Assembly (NCBI GenBank): GCA_050014815.1
Contig: JBEKCP010000346.1
Coordinates: 1-6,709 of the forward strand
DNA: 6,709 nt
From: JBEKCP01 sp050014815
Lineage (GTDB): Bacteria; Planctomycetota; Planctomycetia; Pirellulales; Thermoguttaceae
Reading direction: 5' to 3'
Shown: piece by piece, positions 1 to 4,715 of the stretch
Position numbering within the stretch: position 1 is the first letter of the stretch
Layout: each line of letters opens with the position of its first letter
Notes under the pieces: generated by a model
Seen by the model: the letters and a program-made list of their open reading frames with translations, nothing else
Database searches by the model: none
Told to the model about the DNA's origin: nothing
Made by a program: the position numbers and the translations under genes

Positions 1-686
1 CTGGCCCCGGCCATGACCACGGTGGTGTAGTCCATCGCGCCGTGGCGTCTGAGCACGTCGATCAGCCCCGCCACGTTCGACTCCTTCTGCCCCACGGCGA
101 CGTAGAAGCATTTGACGCCGGAGTCTTTCTGATTGATGATCGTGTCGATCGTGATGGCGGTCTTGCCGGTCCGGCGGTCGCCGATGATCAGCTCCCGCTG
201 CCCGCGGCCGATGGGCGTCATCGCGTCGATCGCCTTGATGCCGGTCTGGAGCGGCTGCTTGACGGGCTGCCGCCCGGCCACGCCCGGGGCGTTGGACTCG
301 ACCAGCCGCCGCTCGGTCGTAAGGATCGGGGGGCCGCCGTCCAGCGGGTTGCCCAGCGGATCGACCACCCGCCCCAGCATTGCGTCGCCCACCGGCACGC
401 TCAAGAGCCGCCCCGTGCTCGTCACTTCGTCCCCTTCCTGGATCGACAAGTAGTTGCCCAGGATGATCACGCCGACGGAGTTCTCCTCCAGGTTGAACGC
501 CAGGCCGTGGATATCGCCGGGAAACCGGACCATCTCGCCCGCCATGACGTTCGCAAGGCCGTAGACGCGGGCAATGCCGTCTCCCACCTCGATCACGCGA
601 CCGACCTCGCGGACGTCGATGCGCGACTCGAACTGCTCAACTTCCTGCTGTATGACGGAAGCGATCTCGTCGGCTCTGAATCTCAT
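1..686 (-). CDS. atpA: ATP synthase F1 subunit alpha, N-terminal part (runs off the left edge)
   Basis: This is the nucleotide-binding, mostly non-catalytic alpha subunit of the F1 head, on the cytoplasmic side of the membrane. Translating the minus strand from ATG at 686 gives MRFRADEIASVIQQEVEQFE, then the beta-barrel domain (EVGRVIEVGDGIARVYGL, about residues 26-45), then the Walker A loop GDRRTGKT at residues 169-176. This is the same numbering as the E. coli P-loop GDRQTGKT, with Arg instead of Gln at position 172. The region before the P-loop (LQTGIKAIDAMTPIGRGQRE) and after it (FYVAVGQKESNVAGLIDVLR) is typical alpha. About 228 codons are present; the family is usually about 500-515 residues, so over half lies outside the window. 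An AGGAG lies 5 nt before the chosen ATG. The start lies inside the end of atpH (50-nt overlap), which points to coupled translation. Confidence 0.97.
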   Translation of the reverse strand, partial: MRFRADEIASVIQQEVEQFESRIDVREVGRVIEVGDGIARVYGLANVMAGEMVRFPGDIHGLAFNLEENSVGVIILGNYLSIQEGDEVTSTGRLLSVPVGDAMLGRVVDPLGNPLDGGPPILTTERRLVESNAPGVAGRQPVKQPLQTGIKAIDAMTPIGRGQRELIIGDRRTGKTAITIDTIINQKDSGVKCFYVAVGQKESNVAGLIDVLRRHGAMDYTTVVMAGA

Positions 687-1296
687 GAACACTCCTCTCG
701 ATCATCTGTTGGCGGACCCTCTGCAACTGATTCAGAACGGACCCGTCGTACACGGTATCGTCGATGCGAAGCACCGCTCCTCCGATCAACTCGGGATCGA
801 CCGCCGGCTCCAGCACCAGCTCGCCGCCGATCAGGCCGCGGAGGTTCTCGCGGATCCGATCCAGCTCGGGCAGGCCGAGCGCGACGGCGGTGGACACCCG
901 GACGTGGATCCGCCTCCTCGCCTCCTCGTCCTTTCGACGCGCCTCGCGCCGGATCGCGCGGAGGCAGTCGAGCCGGCCGTGCCGGGCAACCACCTTCAGA
1001 AAATGGAGCACCAGCGGCGTGACCCGGCCGCCGAACACCCGGTCCAAGACGTCCGCCTTCTCCGCGGCCCGCACCAGGGGCGAGCTCAACACGGCCTCCA
1101 GCCGGGGATGCTCCCGGAGGACCTCGTCGATCAGGGCGTCCAGTTCCTCCAGGACGGCCGCGGTCTGACCGGCCGTCCGCGCCGCCCCGAGCAGGGCCGT
1201 GGCGTAGACCTCGCCGATCCGCTCGGCGCCGACGTCGGGCGACAGCTTGGCCGCGGCCCGGGCATGGCGTGCGGTGGGGTCTTGGGATTCGGCCAT
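637..1296 (-). CDS. atpH: ATP synthase F1 subunit delta (OSCP family)
   Basis: A 219-aa delta subunit, the peripheral-stalk protein that joins the b subunits to the top of the alpha3beta3 head. The OSCP-type body begins around residue 27 (IGEVYATALLGAARTAGQ) after a polar N-terminal extension, so it is about 40 residues longer than E. coli delta (177 aa). The helical N-domain is followed by a family-like segment (SSPLVRAAEKADVLDRVFGG, about 91-110) and a C-domain ending DDTVYDGSVLNQLQRVRQQM, the usual beta strand plus final helix. The last 17 codons are shared with the start of atpA in another frame. ATG 1296 has no purine-rich ribosome site in front of it (the upstream sequence is pyrimidine-rich), so the start is the likeliest choice, not a certain one. 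The gap to atpF is 73 bp and holds a terminator-like hairpin and a heptamer repeat. Confidence 0.93.
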   Translation of the reverse strand: MAESQDPTARHARAAAKLSPDVGAERIGEVYATALLGAARTAGQTAAVLEELDALIDEVLREHPRLEAVLSSPLVRAAEKADVLDRVFGGRVTPLVLHFLKVVARHGRLDCLRAIRREARRKDEEARRRIHVRVSTAVALGLPELDRIRENLRGLIGGELVLEPAVDPELIGGAVLRIDDTVYDGSVLNQLQRVRQQMIERSVHEIQSRRDRFRHTAGS

Positions 1297-1310
1297 GGGG
1301 AGGGGCGGAA

Positions 1311-1340
1311 GATTTTAGATTTTGGATTTGGGATTTTGGA
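1311..1340. repeat. Four tandem degenerate 7-bp units between atpF and atpH
   Basis: The plus strand reads GATTTTA, GATTTTG, GATTTGG, GATTTTG and then GA, four imperfect copies of a heptamer. It is strikingly AT-rich against its GC-rich surroundings. Read on the coding strand it lies between the T-run of the terminator-like hairpin and the start of atpH. Similar GATTTTGG-type heptamer runs recur between genes in planctomycete and cyanobacterial genomes; that is from memory and not checked here. It is probably non-coding. Confidence 0.75.
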
Positions 1341-1366
1341 AAAAGCCCCGCGACTGTGTCGCGGGG
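1340..1366 (-). terminator. Intrinsic-terminator-like hairpin inside the atp operon
   Basis: On the minus strand, 4 nt after the atpF stop codon, CCCCGCGAC pairs perfectly with GTCGCGGGG (9 bp, seven of them G-C) across a 3-nt ACA loop. C and then five T residues follow (1344-1340). This is the classical layout of a Rho-independent terminator, read in the direction of the operon. The other strand has an A-run before the stem and no T-run after it, so the signal is one-directional. As atpH and atpA continue in the same direction, it is more likely a partial terminator or an mRNA-end stabiliser than a full stop. Confidence 0.7.
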
Positions 1367-1369
1367 GTC

Positions 1370-1996
1370 TCACTTCTTGCCGTTGCCACCGGCGAATTTC
1401 GTCACGGCCTCCGCCACCAACCGCGCGTGGTCCTGGGGGTTCAGCCGGGCACCGAGGATCTTGCCGGCCAACTCGGTGGCCAACGTGGCGCTGCGTTGGG
1501 CCAGCTCCTTCAGGGCCCCGGCCGTGGCCGCCTCGATCTGCTGGAGCGCCCGCTCGCGCTCGGCGGCCGCGTCTTCCTTGGCCCGGTCGATCATCTGGCG
1601 GCCGATCTCCTCGGCATGGCGGCGGCCCTGTTCGAGGATGCCGTGAACCTCCTGCTTCGAGTCGGCCAACTTCTTCTCGTAGTCGGCCAGGAGCTGCTTG
1701 GCCTCCTCGTTGCTGCGGTGGGCCTCGGCGATCTGGCTGGCGATCTCCTGCTCCCGCTTGGTCAGGCCCTGGGCGATGGGCCCCCAGGCGAACCGCCAGA
1801 GGATCGCCAGGACGACCAGGAAAACGACCGCCGTCCAGATCGTCAGGTCGCCACGGAAGTTGACGCCGTTAACGTTGATCGGATTCATATCGGCGCCGGC
1901 CGACCCGGAGGGTGCCCCGCCGGCCGCGAGGACGGCACCACTTCCGCCGATCAGCGCCAAGAGCACCACCGCGATCGTTATCATTCGCCTGAGCAT
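1370..1996 (-). CDS. atpF: ATP synthase Fo subunit b
   Basis: A 208-aa b subunit, the membrane-anchored coiled-coil stalk that links Fo subunit a to delta and the F1 head. Residues 1-25 look like a cleavable signal peptide (MLRRMITIAVVLLALIGGSG followed by AVLAA). They are followed by a short polar segment and the true anchor helix (about 51-70, LTIWTAVVFLVVLAILWRFA). From about 75 to 180 the protein is a charged, Ala/Glu/Arg-rich coiled coil (REQEIASQIAEAHRSNEEAK). It is longer than E. coli b (156 aa) mainly because of the extra N-terminus. The open frame extends far upstream, but ATG 1996 is chosen because TGAGGA lies 7 nt before it and hydrophobic, family-like sequence begins there. It sits 92 bp after atpE. 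Confidence 0.95.
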   Translation of the reverse strand: MLRRMITIAVVLLALIGGSGAVLAAGGAPSGSAGADMNPINVNGVNFRGDLTIWTAVVFLVVLAILWRFAWGPIAQGLTKREQEIASQIAEAHRSNEEAKQLLADYEKKLADSKQEVHGILEQGRRHAEEIGRQMIDRAKEDAAAERERALQQIEAATAGALKELAQRSATLATELAGKILGARLNPQDHARLVAEAVTKFAGGNGKK

Positions 1997-2088
1997 AGGA
2001 TTTTCCTCAAACCGCCGCCGGAGCGGCACGCGGCGCCGAGCCGCGGCCGTTCCACCGACGCATCCGAAGGACGGTCCGACCCGTCGCT

Positions 2089-2406
2089 TCACTTTGCCAT
2101 CAAGCAGACGACCAGCCCCAACAGCGTTGCACCTTCGATCATGGCCGCCGTGATCAGCATCGCCGTCTGGATACTGCCGGCGACTTCGGGCTGGCGGGCC
2201 ATGCTCTCCACGGCCGAGGAGCCGATGCGGCCGATCCCGTAGCCCCCGCCGAGCAATACCAATCCGGCGCCAAAAGCGGCGCCGGCGAGGATCGACAGCG
2301 ACGCCGGGGCGGCCGCGCCGGCGGCCTCCTTCTCCTGGGCCAGCAGGGGCGACGCCGCCGACAACACGACCAGACACAACAGGGCGATCTGAGCGAACCT
2401 GTACAC
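2089..2406 (-). CDS. atpE: ATP synthase Fo subunit c with N-terminal signal peptide
   Basis: The c subunit forms the rotating proteolipid ring. The 105-aa product starts with a signal-like segment (1-24, MYRFAQIALLCLVVLSAASP then LLAQ) and an Ala-rich stretch. The usual hairpin follows: helix 1 (about 37-63) with the GxGxGxG packing motif GGGYGIG at 53-59, the polar loop ARQPE (70-74), and helix 2 (about 77-103) with the ion-carrying Glu91 in AAMIEGATLLG. Against the sodium-type Ilyobacter c subunit, the Gln ligand of helix 1 aligns with Ile58 and the Ser after the Glu aligns with Gly92, so proton transport is inferred. The start is GTG, with GAGGAG 9 nt upstream. It lies 50 bp after atpB. 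Confidence 0.96.
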   Translation of the reverse strand: MYRFAQIALLCLVVLSAASPLLAQEKEAAGAAAPASLSILAGAAFGAGLVLLGGGYGIGRIGSSAVESMARQPEVAGSIQTAMLITAAMIEGATLLGLVVCLMAK

Positions 2407-2456
2407 GGAAGTCTTCTCCTCTGGGAAGGGTTTCTACGGCAGCCCGGCCGGCGATC

Positions 2457-3260
2457 TCAGTGCGGGTGGACTGCCATGCCAATGAACAAAGCGGACAAAA
2501 ACGTGAAAATATATGCCTGCAGGAAGGCCACGAATATCTCCAGGAGCGTCAGTGCCGCCGCGCCGAGCACGCTGCTGGCCGTGACCCCCGCCCACACCAG
2601 GATCGCCTGGTTGGCCGTTGCGGCGATGAAGCCGACGATCGCCGCCAACGCCAGGTGACCGCCGAAGATGTTGGCCAGCAAACGCACGGCCAACACTACG
2701 TGCCGGATCACCAAGCCGAGGAGCTCCAGGAAGAAGATCATGGGCACCATGAAGACAGCCATGTACCAGGGGAGTTCCATGTGCGGCACCAGGCTCTTCC
2801 AGAACCCCAAGAGCCCGCACTTCGCCATCCCTGCGCCCAAAACCACGAGAAACATCACGACGGCCAATGCCCCGGTGACCGTCAAGGCGCCGGTGGGCGA
2901 GCCGGCCCAAGGGAGGACCCCCATCAGATTGCAAAACAGAATAAAGAAGAACACGTTCCACAAGAGCGGGAGGAACCGATCCGCATCATGTCGCCCGATG
3001 GCGGGCCGGGCCACCTCGTCGCGGATGAATTGGAGGACCGTCTCGAATAGGTTCCAGAAGATGCCGCGAGGGGATTGGCCCGTGCGGATCCGCCGGGCCA
3101 AGGGCAGGAACACCAGCAGCATCGCCACCGCCGCGACCACCTCCAATACCATGAACCTGGTCAACTGGAAACCGAGCAGGCGGGGCAAATGCCACGTCAC
3201 CCCAGGGAAATGGAACTCGGTGCTGTCGCTGACGTGCCGGGCGAGTTCTTCAAGGTCCAT
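2457..3260 (-). CDS. atpB: ATP synthase Fo subunit a
   Basis: A 267-aa membrane protein that forms the two proton half-channels next to the c-ring. Hydrophobic segments lie at about 36-54, 96-118, 126-143, 164-186, 188-221 and 227-262. The essential arginine is Arg193 in AVRLLANIFGGHLAL, matching E. coli Arg210, with Asn197 matching Asn214. Gln248 in the LQAYIF segment matches Gln252. His202 occupies the E. coli Glu219 position and Glu241 the His245 position, the reciprocal arrangement known from mitochondrial a subunits. The N-terminal helix carries EFHFPG. ATG 3260 has only a weak GGTGAG-like site. It lies 54 bp after the AtpI-like gene. Confidence 0.97.
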   Translation of the reverse strand: MDLEELARHVSDSTEFHFPGVTWHLPRLLGFQLTRFMVLEVVAAVAMLLVFLPLARRIRTGQSPRGIFWNLFETVLQFIRDEVARPAIGRHDADRFLPLLWNVFFFILFCNLMGVLPWAGSPTGALTVTGALAVVMFLVVLGAGMAKCGLLGFWKSLVPHMELPWYMAVFMVPMIFFLELLGLVIRHVVLAVRLLANIFGGHLALAAIVGFIAATANQAILVWAGVTASSVLGAAALTLLEIFVAFLQAYIFTFLSALFIGMAVHPH

Positions 3261-3314
3261 GGCTCACCGATCCACCGCCTAGGGGGTCAGGGGGCGGGGA
3301 ATTCTGCCGCTCCC

Positions 3315-3773
3315 TCAACCCGCGGATATACATCCGCGGCTATCCTCACCCTGATCCCTGTCCCCTGATCCCTGTCCCCTGATTTGAGGCAGCGAGAGAA
3401 TCGTCTCCACGCCGAGTGTCACGGGGTAAAACACCAAAAGGTAATACAAGAAGCCGGCTTCGGCCAGGGGGCCACCCCAACATTGAACCGCAATCGCCAG
3501 GACCAGGGGCATGCCCGTGCGGACCGCCATCCCCATCAACAGGGAAACGATCGCGAGCCGAGGCCCCCGCAAGAGGTGGCTGAGCACCAGCGCGCCAGCG
3601 GCGCCGACCGAGCAAATGGCCGCCGCCAGGGCGGCTGCTCCCAGACCGGCGCGGCCCCGAACGAGCCCCGCCACTGGCAAGACCCCCGCCGCCACCACGG
3701 CAACCGCCAATCCAAGCAGGCCGCCTCGGAAGGCAAGGCTCCGCTCGGGCAGTTGGGTCCAAAAAGAATTCAT
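3315..3773 (-). CDS. AtpI/AtpR-like four-helix membrane protein of the atp operon
   Basis: A 152-aa protein with four predicted membrane helices (about 16-37, 42-66, 72-97 and 103-125). It sits directly before atpB, where AtpI (or AtpR in N-ATPases) is normally found. AtpI-type proteins help assemble the c-ring and may assist magnesium uptake; that role is assigned here by position and topology, with little direct sequence similarity to point to. Helix 3 carries an in-membrane arginine (MGMAVRTGMPLVLA). The last 26 residues or so (from LPQIRGQGSGDRDQGEDSRG) are polar and are encoded by 14-bp tandem repeats and a strong hairpin. They look like a non-conserved extension gained when repeats moved into the gene end. 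No clear ribosome site precedes ATG 3773. Confidence 0.75.
   Translation of the reverse strand: MNSFWTQLPERSLAFRGGLLGLAVAVVAAGVLPVAGLVRGRAGLGAAALAAAICSVGAAGALVLSHLLRGPRLAIVSLLMGMAVRTGMPLVLAIAVQCWGGPLAEAGFLYYLLVFYPVTLGVETILSLPQIRGQGSGDRDQGEDSRGCISAG
3320..3339. repeat. Perfect inverted repeat in the 3' end of the AtpI-like gene
   Basis: CCGCGGAT, a 4-nt ATAC spacer and ATCCGCGG form a perfect 8-bp stem. It lies in the last few codons of the AtpI-like gene and before atpB, with no T-run on either strand. It may slow ribosomes or protect the mRNA, or may simply be part of a repeat insertion. Confidence 0.7.
3351..3383. repeat. 14-bp tandem repeat (2.4 copies) in the AtpI-like coding end
   Basis: CTGATCCCTGTCCC is present twice without any mismatch (3351-3364 and 3365-3378), followed by CTGAT. 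On the coding strand it reads as repeats of CAGGGGACAGGGAT and yields the Gly/Asp/Gln-rich tail of the AtpI-like protein. I recall similar GATCAGGGGACAGGG runs scattered between genes in planctomycete genomes; this was not checked. Confidence 0.85.
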
Positions 3774-3796
3774 TGGTTATTGCTGCCGGAGGAATC

Positions 3797-3831
3797 GTAG
3801 GGTGAGGCTCGCTTCGCTCGACCCACCCTAC
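3797..3831. repeat. Palindromic intergenic repeat (hairpin)
   Basis: GTAGGGTG (3797-3804) is perfectly complementary to CACCCTAC (3824-3831), enclosing a 19-nt core containing GCTCGCTTCGCTCG. It sits 23 bp before the start codon of the AtpI-like gene. It looks like a dispersed REP-type element of the GTAGGGTGGGTCGAGCGAAG class, which I remember as frequent in planctomycete genomes. The class assignment is from memory; the hairpin itself is visible. Confidence 0.7.
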
Positions 3832-3851
3832 CAGCTTAATCGTGCGTTCCG

Positions 3852-3907
3852 CTCACCCCCGGCCCCTCTCCGGGCACCGACCGAAGGTTGGTCAGGGGGG
3901 AGGGGAG
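3852..3907. repeat. Second intergenic hairpin repeat after the AtpZ-like gene
   Basis: CCCCTCTCC (3863-3871) pairs with GGGGAGGGG (3897-3905) in a 9-bp stem with one G-T pair. An inner stem GACC/GGTC (3879-3882 with 3890-3893) closes a 7-nt loop. The flanks read CTCACCCCCGGCCCC, a wording common to dispersed repeats in many GC-rich bacteria. It begins only 8 bp after the AtpZ-like stop codon. It has no T-run, so it is not a typical intrinsic terminator. Confidence 0.65.
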
Positions 3908-3914
3908 TAAGCCG

Positions 3915-4145
3915 TTATCGCCGTGGGCTGTCCGACTTGGCCAGCCGCACCAGGTGCACCATGCTAACCGCGAACCCCAGAAGCGTTCCAAGCAATAGGA
4001 AGACTGGCTTTCCCCAACCAAGATGCCGGTCCAGCCAATATCCCCCGACGGCCGGGAGGACCATCTCCAGGCTGATGGTTGTCAGCCGCGAGGTCCACTC
4101 CATCGCCACCGCCCACGGCGAACGCTGATCGTCTGGCTCGTTCAC
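3915..4145 (-). CDS. AtpZ/AtpI-family protein, first gene of the atp operon
   Basis: A 76-aa, two-helix membrane protein resembling the ATPase_gene1/AtpZ family, a small partner of AtpI found ahead of Fo genes and linked to ATP synthase assembly or Ca/Mg transport. After a polar N-terminus (VNEPDDQRSPWAVAMEW), helix 1 spans about 21-37 and ends in the characteristic GYWLDR. A short loop (HLGWGK) leads to helix 2 (about 46-66, LLGTLLGFAVSM), and the tail is basic. The open frame continues to 4367, but the extra 74 residues are not membrane-like and match nothing I know. GTG 4145 is preferred because the polar EPDDQRSP segment fits planctomycete relatives as I recall them; ATG 4103 is an alternative. 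No good ribosome site is seen at either. Confidence 0.8.
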   Translation of the reverse strand: MNEPDDQRSPWAVAMEWTSRLTTISLEMVLPAVGGYWLDRHLGWGKPVFLLLGTLLGFAVSMVHLVRLAKSDSPRR

Positions 4146-4324
4146 GGCAACCGGCTCGACATCCAATATTCTCCCACCTGTTTGTAGGCCATTCTCGGCC
4201 GCCGGACAAGGCCGCTCGGGTCGAATTGTGAGGAACCCGAGAGAAGAAGCCGTCTTGCGCACGCTCTCATGGGGGGTTCGGCAAATTTCCGTAGGCCATA
4301 ATCTGCGGCTTCTAATTTCACATG

Positions 4325-4341
4325 TTGTTATTTTATAACAA
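4325..4341. promoter_or_regulatory. AT-rich inverted repeat overlapping a possible atp promoter
   Basis: TTGTTAT-TTT-ATAACAA is a perfect 7-bp inverted repeat with a 3-nt centre. On the minus strand it contains an extended -10 like element, TG-T-TATAAA (4340-4332), about 190 bp before the AtpZ-like start; no convincing -35 hexamer lies at 16-18 bp. The overlap of a symmetrical site with a -10 would suit repressor control of the operon, but no regulator is encoded in the window. Confidence 0.4.
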
Positions 4342-4393
4342 GTTACGTCATGCGGTAATCCCGGCACGCAGCGTGGTTCCTCGGCGCGGGCGC

Positions 4394-4422
4394 TTGCGTA
4401 AGTTGCATCGAATCGTTATAAT
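4394..4422 (+). promoter_or_regulatory. Sigma-70-like promoter for the DUF4912 gene
   Basis: TTGCGT (4394-4399) and a consensus TATAAT (4417-4422) are separated by exactly 17 bp. Transcription would start near 4429, giving a leader of roughly 285 nt before ATG 4716. It points away from the atp operon and is the best promoter match I found in the window. Confidence 0.6.
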
Positions 4423-4715
4423 CAACGAACGAGGAGTTTCCGTCCCGACCTGACCGCCGAGGAGTGGCGCGCCGGGGGCCTGCCGAGGGATGGAGACCCG
4501 CGACAGCCGACTCGGTGGTATCCGTCTTACGATGGCGTGGCGCCGGGCGGTTGAGGCCGGACATAGACTGACCCGGATCGATGGCCCCGGTGCCGCTCAG
4601 GACGAGCAAGCCGAGGTGGCAGCGGTACCGGGACCCGCCTGGATGCAGTCCCGAGGGAGTGCGGCCGGATCGCCCGGGGAACCACCCCAGGCGGCGTACC
4701 TTGGAGGCATGTCCC

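Larger units (their letters stand above)
4146..4715. other. Divergent intergenic region between the atp operon and the DUF4912 gene
   Basis: About 570 bp separate the AtpZ-like start (minus strand) from the DUF4912 start (plus strand). The middle (4297-4345 and 4400-4425) is clearly AT-richer than the rest and holds the promoter candidates listed separately. A 7-bp inverted repeat, CTCGGGT (4215-4221) with ACCCGAG (4235-4241), would lie in the atp leader RNA. The stretch 4440-4700 would be the DUF4912 leader. It contains open frames on both strands but nothing with recognisable protein character, and I see no known riboswitch. Confidence 0.7.

Noticed and set aside
42..1022. Long plus-strand open frames opposite atpA and atpH (also 574-1863, 1322-2242 and 2460-3050)
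   Set aside because: They are antisense to well-identified atp genes, have no family-like sequence, and are rich in Arg/Pro/Gly/Ala as expected of opposite-strand frames in GC-rich DNA.
1997..2482. N-terminal extension of the atpF frame, which stays open across atpE
   Set aside because: It overlaps atpE completely in another frame; subunit b features begin at ATG 1996 with its own ribosome site.
3320..3383. Possible CRISPR or phage-like repeat array
   Set aside because: The units are 14 bp, directly adjacent without spacers, and only 2.4 copies; this is a simple tandem repeat.
1..4145. Interpretation as a sodium-pumping N-ATPase operon because of the AtpZ/AtpI-like pair before atpB
   Set aside because: N-ATPase operons as I know them run D-C-Q-R-B-E-F-A-G without delta; here atpH is present and the sodium ligands of subunit c are missing.
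4146..4367. N-terminal extension of the AtpZ-like frame up to ATG 4367
   Set aside because: The added 74 residues are Cys/Arg/Pro-rich and not family-like, and the frame would start upstream of the AT-rich promoter-like element.
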